A DNA stretch of 7,708 nt from an uncultured Muribaculaceae bacterium (GCA_910578365.1 CAJTRC010000089.1:1-7708); one strand, 5' to 3'; shown: positions 1 to 6,562, numbered from the stretch's first letter. The notes: generated by a model from the letters alone, not told the origin. A program made the numbers and translations.

Positions 1-89
1 AGTGCGTTTTTTGCCACCTCGATCTCAAATTCCTTGCAGAAATCGTCCGCGATACAAAAAATTTCAGTAACTTTACTCTCGGTAATCAT
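1..89 (-). CDS. IS982-family transposase, N-terminal part (runs off the left edge)
   Basis: Reading the minus strand from an ATG at 89-87 gives 29 codons that stay open to the window edge. The protein begins MITESKVTEIFCIADDFCKE, which I recognise as the N-terminus typical of IS982-family transposases in Bacteroides and relatives. The family encodes a DDE-type transposase that cuts and rejoins the ends of its own element; the catalytic residues lie further in and are outside the window. The gene reads away from the rest of the window. A well-matched minus-strand promoter lies just upstream (116-147). Identification rests on this short but distinctive stretch, so the family call is fairly firm while intactness of the gene cannot be judged. 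Confidence 0.8.
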   Translation of the reverse strand, partial: MITESKVTEIFCIADDFCKEFEIEVAKNA

Positions 90-115
90 GATACAGTATT
101 TATTGTTTGACACCT

Positions 116-147
116 CTAAATTACTAAATATCAGTGAAATTGCCAAA
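116..147 (-). promoter_or_regulatory. Bacteroidetes-type promoter of the transposase gene
   Basis: On the minus strand a TTTG (-33 element, plus positions 147-144) is followed after exactly 20 bases by TAATTTAG (plus 123-116), one base off the TAnnTTTG -7 consensus. The transposase ATG lies 26 bases beyond the -7 element. Spacing and position fit; activity is inferred. Confidence 0.5.
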
Positions 148-426
148 AGAATAGGCAACTTTTTCAAGCTGCCCATTCAACTTTTTTATAGCATTTCTTA
201 TCCCGAACTCGCGTTATGAGTACCAATGATTCGTTATATCAGTATCTTGCAAAACTGAAAACTGTCACAACCCGTTTTTCAAACAAGCGGGGTTATGAAG
301 ATGACAAGTACCGGATTTAATATAGGTTAAAAATAGTTAATCATGTATTTTACAGTTTTCCGCAATGGAATACAGAAGTCATCTCGAATCTAAACAAATC
401 TAAACATTCTACTTACCATAATATAA

Positions 427-453
427 GTGGCAGGGACTTAACAACTCTGCCAC
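427..453. other. Hairpin without a T-run
   Basis: GTGGCAGGG (427-435) pairs with CTCTGCCAC (445-453): nine base pairs with one G-U wobble around a nine-base loop. Neither strand has a run of T directly after the stem, so it is not a typical intrinsic terminator. It could be a decayed terminator of a gene lost at the IS junction, or an operator-like palindrome. Confidence 0.4.
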
Positions 454-494
454 GTCCAAGCCGTCCGTAATCAATCTCGTGAAAAGAATGGCCA

Positions 495-517
495 TATTTT
501 TTTTGCGAAAAAAAATA
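495..517. repeat. A/T-tract inverted repeat just upstream of a promoter
   Basis: TATTTTTTTT (495-504), GCG, then AAAAAAAATA (508-517) form a perfect 10-base inverted repeat. It ends 19 bases before the -33 element of the next promoter. Such tracts can bend DNA, act as UP-like elements, or serve as a terminator for incoming transcription; the sequence alone does not say which. Confidence 0.5.
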
Positions 518-536
518 CAAAAAAGCATGAAAAATA

Positions 537-568
537 TTTGCAAGTTAAAAAAAAAGTCGTATCTTTGC
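537..568 (+). promoter_or_regulatory. Bacteroidetes-type promoter of the secreted repeat protein gene
   Basis: TTTG at 537-540, a 19-base spacer, then TATCTTTGC at 560-568 is an essentially perfect match to the Bacteroides -33/-7 promoter pattern. Transcription should start roughly at 572-576, giving a leader of about 50 bases before the ATG at 626. Confidence 0.8.
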
Positions 569-625
569 ACATATTGCTCCTCAAACAAACAAAATTCACT
601 CGTATTGTAAACCAACACCAATCCC

Positions 626-1621
626 ATGAAGAAATTATCTACTCTCACAGTCCTGCTTGCAGCAGCACTCTCCGCACCTGCAGCCCATGGAGCCGCAACA
701 AACGACTTCGTGCCCACCGTCGAAGCAAAATTTTATCAGATGGTATACGATAACGAAACCGAAGAGTACGTAACCGAAGTTCTCATCGAAGTCAAATTCG
801 ATGAAGACGTGTGGTGGCGCTCGGGCTTCGGCCAACAGTGCTATGTGCTCGACTCCGATGGCAATGTGTACGAGGACTGGCAACGCAATTTCTATGGTGC
901 CGCCAGCGACTATACCAAATTCGGTTTCGGTATCCGCGGCATAAGCCAATACGAAGATGCTGACTATACTCTCGTAATTCCGGAAGACCTGCTGGGAAAT
1001 ACCAAATGGAACTCCAACAGCTACGAAGTAGGCAGGTCAAACCCGGAACTCCGCTACGAATTCAACGTGTGGGAACTCGCCGGCAAACCTCGTGAAGACA
1101 AAACCACATATGACTTCAATCCGATAAGCGATGTCTACTCTATCGACGAAGTAACCCTCTCCGGCGGAAAGACCTCGTATGTATTCAATCTCCACCTCGA
1201 CTTCGAAGAGCCAGTGGCGATCCACAAGGACTTCAATACCAAGAGCAGTGTATGGGATGCCAATGACAACTACCTACAGAGCGCAATCCTTGAGGCTAAA
1301 GTATCGGAATCCAACCCCAACCGCGTGACCATATGCTTCAAGAACGTAAGCCTTAAAATCGACGCCGACTACAAAATCAATATCTCGACAGGCACGTTCG
1401 GCACAATCGAATGGAATGAAAACGAATACTGCGAAGGTCGCTCCAACACTTCTCTGGAGTATGTCGTGAATCCGTCGAAAGCCGAAACCAACGGTGTATC
1501 CGATGTAAGCATCGACAACGTAGATGGCCCCGTATTCAACCTGCAGGGCATCGAAGTGGATGCCGACAACCTTCCCAATGGCATGTATATACGTAACGGT
1601 AAGAAGTTTATTGTGAAATAA
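626..1621 (+). CDS. Secreted protein with two internal repeats and a conserved C-terminal tail
   Basis: I do not recognise a named family. The 331-residue protein starts with a signal peptide (lysines at 2-3, hydrophobic core 6-20, likely cleavage after AHG near residue 22) and has no lipobox cysteine, so it is exported. The mature part is acidic, rich in aromatic residues and apparently beta-rich. It contains two related units, about residues 33-149 and 174-283. The best match is 111-148 against 246-283, where I count 17 identities in 38, including DADY, W-N-x-N-x-Y and GRSN. The last 33 residues (VFNLQG at 303-308, LPNGMYI at 316-322, GKK at 325-327) match a short tail common on Bacteroidales secreted proteins and resemble type IX secretion sorting tails. 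It has its own promoter and terminator, so it is probably monocistronic. Function is unknown; a surface or extracellular binding role is a guess. Confidence 0.85.
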   Translation: MKKLSTLTVLLAAALSAPAAHGAATNDFVPTVEAKFYQMVYDNETEEYVTEVLIEVKFDEDVWWRSGFGQQCYVLDSDGNVYEDWQRNFYGAASDYTKFGFGIRGISQYEDADYTLVIPEDLLGNTKWNSNSYEVGRSNPELRYEFNVWELAGKPREDKTTYDFNPISDVYSIDEVTLSGGKTSYVFNLHLDFEEPVAIHKDFNTKSSVWDANDNYLQSAILEAKVSESNPNRVTICFKNVSLKIDADYKINISTGTFGTIEWNENEYCEGRSNTSLEYVVNPSKAETNGVSDVSIDNVDGPVFNLQGIEVDADNLPNGMYIRNGKKFIVK

Positions 1622-1631
1622 CACACAGCCA

Positions 1632-1703
1632 ATAATACGCCAAAGCGGGCAGCTGAGATTGCATGGCAATCCCGGCTGCCCGCTCTGGCGTATTATATTT
1701 TTT
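1632..1703 (+). terminator. Very long intrinsic terminator after the secreted protein gene
   Basis: A 22-base arm (1632-1653, starting ATAATACGCC) pairs with 1675-1696 with one mismatch. Inside, GATTGC (1657-1662) pairs with GCAATC (1666-1671) around the loop ATG, extending the helix. Six T follow at 1698-1703. It starts 11 bases after the stop codon. The near-perfect stem makes termination very likely; an upstream A-rich complement is limited, so efficiency in the reverse direction is unclear. Confidence 0.88.
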
Positions 1704-1779
1704 GACGTTTATTGAATGTATTATTCATTACGTCTGATAATTATATTATCAAAGCCCGACGAAATCTACGTGTTATTGC

Positions 1780-1811
1780 TTGGCCAAATCAACGAAAAAA
1801 GTTACCTTTGC
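1780..1811 (+). promoter_or_regulatory. Bacteroidetes-type promoter upstream of the hydrolase-transporter pair
   Basis: TACCTTTGC at 1803-1811 matches the TAnnTTTGC -7 consensus. Nineteen bases upstream sits TTGG (1780-1783), a weak match to the TTTG -33 element. Transcription would start near 1816, about 170 bases before the hydrolase ATG at 1986. Confidence 0.6.
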
Positions 1812-1815
1812 ATCG

Positions 1816-1985
1816 CATCTCTCTGGTGCTTTTTGCTTTGTTCCCAAGTCCGGCAGCTACGGCTACGCTCTTACGTCACATGGCATAAATCACTTCGGGA
1901 TATGCGCCACTGCTGATATTTATTGTAGAACCGGCTCTTATATCTGCAGCCGCAAATCATTTTCATCCGCCACAAACTACTTTGC
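1816..1985 (+). other. Long untranslated leader of the hydrolase gene
   Basis: Between the presumed transcription start and the hydrolase ATG lie about 170 bases, far longer than the roughly 50-base leader of the preceding gene. No supported gene lies within it. A small hairpin can form (TGGCATA at 1881-1887 with TATG...CCA at 1901-1909, with a two-base bulge). Pyrimidine-rich sequence (about 1812-1845) precedes a GC-richer block (1848-1915). I cannot match it to a known riboswitch class. A leader-encoded regulator, a remnant of another sequence, or a second unseen promoter nearer 1986 are all possible. Confidence 0.35.
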
Positions 1986-3017
1986 ATGCACAGACATATT
2001 ATATTGGTTATATACATTCTGATGGCCATATTTGCCAAAGGCCAGACTATGGCCGACGAAGCCGACCGATTCCTGTCGGCGATGCCGAATAATCTGCAGA
2101 AAAAGCAGGAAGCCGCTGTCCGCGAGGGCATTGCCGGCCACCCCGACGCCCTAATGGCGGTGCGTAATTCGCGCAACGTGCGCGCACCGCTGCCTGCCGG
2201 TGTCAGCGCCACCGACATAGGCGGCAAATACCGGCTCTACATGCCCGACAGCCTTGGCCACGGTCCTGTGCCGGTGCTGATATACATGCACGGAGGCGGC
2301 TGGTGTTTCGGCAGCGTCAACAGTTGCTCTAAGTTCTGCGGCGAACTATGCCGCCGCGCGTCGATAGCAGTGCTTGCTGTAGAATATCCGCTCGCCCCCG
2401 AGCATCCTTATCCGGCGGCTCTTAACGCCTGTGTCGATGCAGTGAATTTTGTATTCGACAATTCCGGAGTGTATAACTTCGATACCGGCGCGGTATCGGC
2501 CGGAGGCGACAGTTCCGGCGGAAATCTGGCCCTCGCCACTGCCCTGAGGCTGTCGTATGCCCGGGCCATGCTGCAGAACAAGTCCGACGATGCGGCTATT
2601 CCGCGCCTCGAATCACTGCTGCTGTTCTATCCGGTGGTGAAGGCATGGAACGACAACAGCCGTTCGTGGCAGCTGTATGGCCGCGGATATGGTCTTGACG
2701 GGGAAATCATGGAGGCATTCAACGAAGCCTATCTTACCGACAACGCCGCCGAGCTGCCGTTCATATCGCCCTTCTGCGCCAATACCGACATTTTTGCCAC
2801 CTTGCCGCGCACCATGATTGTGAACGCCGAACGCGATATCCTCGCCGACCAAGGTGCGGATATGTATCAGAAAATGAGCGAGGCGGGTGTGGATGTAAGC
2901 CACCTGGTATACCCGGGAGCAGTGCATCTGTTCATAACCGTCGAGGGGCAGCCGGCAGCATTTGAAAGTGCAGTAGCGGCATCCGCCGCATTTTTGCAGC
3001 CCGAATACTCATATTGA
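1986..3017 (+). CDS. Exported alpha/beta hydrolase, HSL-type esterase/lipase
   Basis: This 343-residue protein belongs to the alpha/beta hydrolase fold-3 group (hormone-sensitive-lipase or Aes-like esterases), which hydrolyse carboxylic esters, usually short-chain. The oxyanion-hole motif HGGGW is at 102-106. The nucleophile elbow GDSSGG is at 174-179 with Ser176 as nucleophile. Asp284 (in AERDIL) and His314 (in GAVHLF) complete the triad, so the enzyme should be active. Residues 1-19 (MHRHIILVIYILMAIFAKG) look like a signal peptide with cleavage before Gln20, pointing to the periplasm or beyond. The ATG at 1986 is chosen over the in-frame ATG at 2022 because the latter would delete the hydrophobic core. 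No strong ribosome binding site is visible. An MFS transporter follows 26 bases downstream, suggesting that the released product is imported. The substrate is unknown. Confidence 0.9.
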   Translation: MHRHIILVIYILMAIFAKGQTMADEADRFLSAMPNNLQKKQEAAVREGIAGHPDALMAVRNSRNVRAPLPAGVSATDIGGKYRLYMPDSLGHGPVPVLIYMHGGGWCFGSVNSCSKFCGELCRRASIAVLAVEYPLAPEHPYPAALNACVDAVNFVFDNSGVYNFDTGAVSAGGDSSGGNLALATALRLSYARAMLQNKSDDAAIPRLESLLLFYPVVKAWNDNSRSWQLYGRGYGLDGEIMEAFNEAYLTDNAAELPFISPFCANTDIFATLPRTMIVNAERDILADQGADMYQKMSEAGVDVSHLVYPGAVHLFITVEGQPAAFESAVAASAAFLQPEYSY

Positions 3018-3043
3018 CTTATCGATCACCTTGAATCTGAATC

Positions 3044-4309
3044 ATGAAACAATCTGACACCACCTCACGGCTACACTACGGCTTCGTAATAGTGGCCTGT
3101 TGCTGCCTTATGATGGGCATCAATGTAGGACTAACCTTCAGCTGCGCAGGCATCTACTATCAGCCGGTGAGCGCATCGCTCGGAGTGCCTGTAGGCGAAT
3201 TCGGCATTTACATGTCGGTAATGTACGTCAGCTCCACCCTGATGCTTTCGGTAGCCGGAGGCATGCTTGAGCGATGGAGTGTCCGCCTGCTGTTCACGCT
3301 CAACTCGGCCATTATGGGAGTGACATTCGTGGCAATGGCCTTCTTCAACCACGTGTGGGAGTTCTACATAGCAGGTGGAGTGCTGGGAGTGACTCTCGCT
3401 TTTCTGCTCTATCTCAGTTTTCCGACATTGGTCAACCGCTGGTTCCACAGCAAGGTAGGCATTATGATAGGCATCTGCAGCGCAGCTTCAGGCATAGGCG
3501 GCATGATATTCAATCCGATTGCCGGCTGGATTATCACCAACCACGGCTGGCGCTGGGGTTACGGCTCATTCGGCCTGATTATCCTGCTGGCAGTGACACC
3601 CGTGCTGGCTCTGCTTCTGCGCGACCGTCCGCAACAGATGGGCCTTCTGCCCTACGGAGCTGACTGCCGGGCCGGAGGAGTGGCCGACAGCAAAGTCAGC
3701 CCCGACGCTACTCCCGGAGTAAGATACGGCAAGGCACTGCGCATGCCGGCATTCTACATCACTCTGCTTTTCGCCTTTATGATGATGGGCACCTCTACCC
3801 TCAACCTGTTCATACCCAACTATGTTACAGAACACGGCTTCTCGCTTGAGCAGGCATCGCTGACAGCAGCCTTTGTAATGGCCGGAGTAACAGTGGGCAA
3901 GGTAGCCCTGGGGTATATCAACGACCGTAACTGCCTGGCAGGCGTATCGGCCACCACATTGTGCGGCATAGGCGGCCTGCTGGCCATAATATTCTGCGGA
4001 GGCGAACTGGCGGTAATCATGGGCGGAGCCTTCTTGTTCGGATGGGCCTACGCCGGTGTGACAGTACAGTCGGCCATGCTCACCCGCACTGTTTTCGGGC
4101 CTAAGGACTATGCCCGCATATACTCCAACATCTCCATAGCCCTGGCGGCAGGCGGCGCACTGGCATCGGGCGGGTGGGGTCTGCTGGCCGATGCCACTTC
4201 GTTCAGCTTCATCTTCTCCGTCGGGGCTGTTGTACTCGGAGTATGCGCTCTGGCCGGAGCAGCCACACTTATGGGCAATGCCAAGGGACTGTTTAAAAAC
4301 AAGTCCTAA
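3044..4309 (+). CDS. MFS transporter, organic-acid type (OFA/monocarboxylate-like)
   Basis: This is a 421-residue polytopic membrane protein with hydrophobic segments consistent with 12 TM helices in two six-helix halves, split by a hydrophilic loop around 193-235. Features I associate with the oxalate/formate antiporter and monocarboxylate-porter branch of the MFS are NRWFHSKVG (131-139), NHGWRWGYG (166-174) and RDRPQQMGLLPYG (193-205). GKVALGYINDR (285-295) is the second-half counterpart of MFS motif A, and FGPKDYARIYS lies at 351-361. It would move a small organic acid or similar solute across the inner membrane, probably by symport or exchange. It starts 26 bases after the hydrolase with no promoter between, so co-transcription is likely. 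The substrate cannot be read from the sequence; the branch assignment is moderately sure and the MFS call is firm. Confidence 0.9.
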   Translation: MKQSDTTSRLHYGFVIVACCCLMMGINVGLTFSCAGIYYQPVSASLGVPVGEFGIYMSVMYVSSTLMLSVAGGMLERWSVRLLFTLNSAIMGVTFVAMAFFNHVWEFYIAGGVLGVTLAFLLYLSFPTLVNRWFHSKVGIMIGICSAASGIGGMIFNPIAGWIITNHGWRWGYGSFGLIILLAVTPVLALLLRDRPQQMGLLPYGADCRAGGVADSKVSPDATPGVRYGKALRMPAFYITLLFAFMMMGTSTLNLFIPNYVTEHGFSLEQASLTAAFVMAGVTVGKVALGYINDRNCLAGVSATTLCGIGGLLAIIFCGGELAVIMGGAFLFGWAYAGVTVQSAMLTRTVFGPKDYARIYSNISIALAAGGALASGGWGLLADATSFSFIFSVGAVVLGVCALAGAATLMGNAKGLFKNKS

Positions 4310-4320
4310 ATTTTAACAAC

Positions 4321-4344
4321 AGCGATACAACGTAGCGCTTTTTT
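4321..4344 (+). terminator. Compact terminator after the transporter gene
   Basis: AGCGATAC (4321-4328) pairs with GTAGCGCT (4332-4339) around the three-base loop AAC, with one A-G mismatch, and six T run from 4339 to 4344. It lies 12 bases after the transporter stop codon. The stem is short and mismatched, so termination may be partial. Confidence 0.55.
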
Positions 4345-4347
4345 CAC

Positions 4348-4356
4348 TATCTTTGC
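4348..4356 (+). promoter_or_regulatory. -7 promoter element placed almost on the yraN start
   Basis: TATCTTTGC is a perfect -7 match. Nineteen bases upstream there is no TTTG; that position falls inside the preceding hairpin. The ATG of yraN is at 4363, so a transcript starting 4-6 bases after the element would have almost no leader. Either the yraN mRNA is nearly leaderless or the match is fortuitous and yraN is read through from upstream. Confidence 0.5.
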
Positions 4357-4362
4357 GATAAT

Positions 4363-4728
4363 ATGAAGACCGACGAACTTGGAAAGTGGGGCGAAGACCT
4401 GGCCACGCAGCATCTTAGCGCAGCCGGATACGCCATTGTCGAACGTAACTGGCGTGTCGACCACTTCGAAGTCGACATTGTAGCCATGAAAAACGGCCGC
4501 ATTGTTTTCGTCGAGGTCAAAACACGCTCCGATAAAAACGGCGACCCGCTCGAAGCCATAAACCGCAAAAAGATTCTCAATATAGTCCGCAGCGCCAACG
4601 CCTATGTGAGGATGTTCGACATACCTCACGAAATACAGTTCGACGTAATCACCGTCAGCGGCACCCGGGCCGACTACAGCATCGAGCACCTGCCGGACGC
4701 CTTCGAACCTCCGATTAAAACATATTAG
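4363..4728 (+). CDS. yraN: YraN family protein (UPF0102), predicted endonuclease-like
   Basis: This 121-residue protein shows the full YraN/UPF0102 pattern: GKWGEDLA (7-14), GYAIVERNWR (22-31), FEVDIVA (35-41), VFVEVKTR (48-55) and FDVITV (93-98). Glu11, Asp38, Glu51 and Lys53 fit the PD-(D/E)xK nuclease core related to archaeal Holliday-junction resolvases. The family is conserved in bacteria, and its physiological substrate is poorly defined, with DNA recombination or repair usually assumed. Length is normal for the family and no residue looks missing. It is the first gene of a tight four-gene run. The start at 4363 gives the expected N-terminus. It acts in the cytoplasm, with no signal or membrane segment. 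Confidence 0.93.
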   Translation: MKTDELGKWGEDLATQHLSAAGYAIVERNWRVDHFEVDIVAMKNGRIVFVEVKTRSDKNGDPLEAINRKKILNIVRSANAYVRMFDIPHEIQFDVITVSGTRADYSIEHLPDAFEPPIKTY

Positions 4729-4752
4729 AACACAATCAACCCTAAATATAAA

Positions 4753-6558
4753 ATGAACAACAAAGAATTACAGCGTGAGCGTATAAGCGCGCTCCGCCAA
4801 CAACTTTCGATGGCAGGCCTCCAAGCCGCAATAATACCTCAGGCCGACCCCCACATGAGCGAATATCTGGCCGAACACTGGCAGCTGCGCCGCTGGCTGA
4901 GCGGATTCAGCGGCTCAGCCGGCACTGTAGTAGTGACTGCCGACCGCGCAATGCTCTGGACCGACTCGCGCTATTTCCTGCAGGCCGCCCAGGAACTGGA
5001 CGGCACCGGCATAGAGCTGATGAAAGACGGACTGCCCGAAACTCCCTCGATAGCACAGTGGCTCTGCGCCAATCTCACCGCCGGCTCAAAGGTAGGCATC
5101 GACGGCATGCTATTCAGCGTCAGCGAGGCACGCACGCTCCGAGCCGACCTGGAACTGTTCGGCATTGAACTCGACCCCTTCTTCGACGTGGCCGACACCA
5201 TCTGGACCGACCGCCCCGCCCTGCCCTCCGACAAACTCTTTATCCACGCACCTGAATACGCCGGCGAAGAAGTTCCCTCCAAGCTCGCACGCATAATGGA
5301 GCGTGTGGCTGCAGCCCCCGCCGACGCCACCTTCATATCGGCGCTCGACGAAATTGCATGGACCCTGAACATACGCTGCCGCGACGTACATCACAATCCC
5401 GTAGCCACCGGATTCCTCTATATCGACGCCAACGGCGCCAAACTGCTCGTCGACCCCGCCAAGATGACCGCCGAGGTCGAGGCATACCTCAAGGCTGCCG
5501 CTGTCGACACCCTGCCGTACGCCGATGTAAAAGCGTTCCTGGCCTCGCTGCCTTCTGACGTTAAAGTGCTTGTCGAACCGGGCCGTACAGCCATTGAGAT
5601 ATTCAACATCCTGGGCGAACGCGCCTACTGCGGCCAATCGGCTGTAGCCATGCTCAAAGCTTGCAAGAACGACACACAGGTCGAAGGTATACGCCACGCC
5701 ATGGAGCGCGACGGCGCCGCCCTGGTTCGCGCCTTTATGGAGCTGGAACAACTCATGGACAGCGACACCACCGTAACCGAACTCGATGTCGACGCCCTGC
5801 TGCTCAAACACCGCAGCCGGTCGGACATGTTCTTCGACACCAGCTTCGGCACCATAGCAGGCTACGGCCCCCACGGCGCCATTGTACACTACAGTGCCGA
5901 CGAGGCTTCGAACGCCACACTGCACAAAAGCTCGCTGCTGCTGGTTGACTCCGGCGCCCAGTACTACGACGGCACCACCGACATCACCCGTACCGTGGCC
6001 CTTGGCCAACCGACCGACCGGGAGCGCCACGACTTCACCCTGGTAATGAAAGGCCATATAGCCCTCGGTACCGCAATATTCCCCGAAGGCACCTGCGGCA
6101 TGCAGCTCGATGCCTTGGCTCGCCAGTTCCTGTGGAAAGAGGGGCTCAGCTATCTGCACGGCACCGGCCATGGCGTAGGCCACTTCCTGAACGTTCACGA
6201 AGGCCCCCAGAGTATCCGCCTCAACTACATGCCCGCGCCACTCACTCCCGGCATGATTACCAGCAATGAGCCCGGCCTCTATCGCGAGGGAGTACACGGC
6301 ATACGCTGCGAAAATCTGGTGCTGACCGTAAAAGCCATGACCACCGAATTCGGCAACTTCTACAAGTTCGAAACCCTGACTCTGTTCCCCTTCGACCTGC
6401 GTTTGTTCGACACTACCTTGATGACCGATGCCGAAATTCAGTGGATTAACGACTATCACCGCGAAGTACGCGAACGCCTGTCGCCACTGCTCGACGAAGC
6501 AGAGCGCCTGTGGCTTGAGGCCAAGACCGCCCCGCTTATGCGTGACACAATCTATTAA
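4753..6558 (+). CDS. Xaa-Pro aminopeptidase (aminopeptidase P, M24B), long three-domain form
   Basis: It removes the N-terminal residue from peptides with proline second, in the cytoplasm, using a two-metal site. At 601 residues it is the long form, like eukaryotic XPNPEP1, rather than the roughly 440-residue E. coli PepP type. Two creatinase-like N-terminal domains span about 1-300. The pita-bread catalytic domain spans about 305-530, and an M24 C-terminal extension covers about 535-600. The five metal ligands are all present: Asp399 and Asp410 (VDSGAQYYDGTTDITRT), His473 (HGTGHGVGH), Glu506 (SNEPGL) and Glu520 (IRCENL). His379 (IVHY) and His482 (NVHEGP) match conserved active-site histidines of XPNPEP1, with the same spacings. 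It begins 24 bases after yraN and ends 4 bases before the next gene, so it is in the same operon. It likely serves peptide turnover. Confidence 0.95.
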   Translation: MNNKELQRERISALRQQLSMAGLQAAIIPQADPHMSEYLAEHWQLRRWLSGFSGSAGTVVVTADRAMLWTDSRYFLQAAQELDGTGIELMKDGLPETPSIAQWLCANLTAGSKVGIDGMLFSVSEARTLRADLELFGIELDPFFDVADTIWTDRPALPSDKLFIHAPEYAGEEVPSKLARIMERVAAAPADATFISALDEIAWTLNIRCRDVHHNPVATGFLYIDANGAKLLVDPAKMTAEVEAYLKAAAVDTLPYADVKAFLASLPSDVKVLVEPGRTAIEIFNILGERAYCGQSAVAMLKACKNDTQVEGIRHAMERDGAALVRAFMELEQLMDSDTTVTELDVDALLLKHRSRSDMFFDTSFGTIAGYGPHGAIVHYSADEASNATLHKSSLLLVDSGAQYYDGTTDITRTVALGQPTDRERHDFTLVMKGHIALGTAIFPEGTCGMQLDALARQFLWKEGLSYLHGTGHGVGHFLNVHEGPQSIRLNYMPAPLTPGMITSNEPGLYREGVHGIRCENLVLTVKAMTTEFGNFYKFETLTLFPFDLRLFDTTLMTDAEIQWINDYHREVRERLSPLLDEAERLWLEAKTAPLMRDTIY

Positions 6559-6562
6559 TACA

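Larger units (their letters stand above)
1..217 (-). mobile_element. End of an IS982-family insertion sequence (boundary uncertain)
   Basis: The transposase start, its promoter and a small hairpin (GGCA at 154-157 with TGCC at 170-173) place the left part of the window inside an insertion sequence. The 5' end of the element should lie not far upstream of the transposase start. The block around 199-216 (TATCCCGAACTCGCGTTA) is my best guess for the terminal inverted repeat, because similar sequence often flanks Bacteroidales transposases. The other end is outside the window, so neither the inverted repeat nor the target-site duplication can be tested. Confidence 0.45.
218..536. other. Gene-free AT-rich stretch between the IS end and the first chromosomal gene
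   Basis: I see no convincing gene here. A 34-codon reading frame starts at an ATG at 216-218 and stops at 318-320 (begins MSTNDSLYQYLAKL). Its frame stays open upstream to a TAG at 189-191, so it may be the 3' remnant of a gene interrupted by the insertion sequence, or chance. Further along are a near-tandem pair of AATCTAAAC copies (387-395 and 397-405), a hairpin at 427-453 and an A/T inverted repeat at 495-517, described separately. Confidence 0.5.

Noticed and set aside
34..219. 61-codon plus-strand frame at the left edge
   Set aside because: It lies opposite the transposase start and its promoter. The minus-strand reading gives a recognisable IS982 N-terminus, while the plus-strand peptide resembles nothing.
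409..717. 102-codon minus-strand frame
   Set aside because: It crosses the strong promoter at 537-568 and the start of the secreted protein gene in antisense and shows no domain-like features.
1846..1935. Resemblance to parts of a cobalamin riboswitch (AAGTCCGG, GCCACTG, AACCGGC)
   Set aside because: The order and spacing of the motifs, and the missing core segments, do not fit a cobalamin aptamer; the short matches are probably chance. A covariance search would settle it.
1780..2022. 80-codon plus-strand frame in the hydrolase leader
   Set aside because: It starts upstream of the predicted transcription start, overlaps the hydrolase start in another frame and has no family resemblance.
5110..6459. 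449-codon minus-strand frame inside the aminopeptidase gene
   Set aside because: It is a long antisense frame produced by the GC-rich codon pattern of the real gene, whose metal-binding residues are complete. The antisense protein has no recognisable features.
6428..6562. Upstream in-frame extension of the 66-residue membrane protein
   Set aside because: It would overlap the conserved C-terminus of the aminopeptidase by about 130 bases; the ATG at 6563, four bases after the stop, is the natural operon start.
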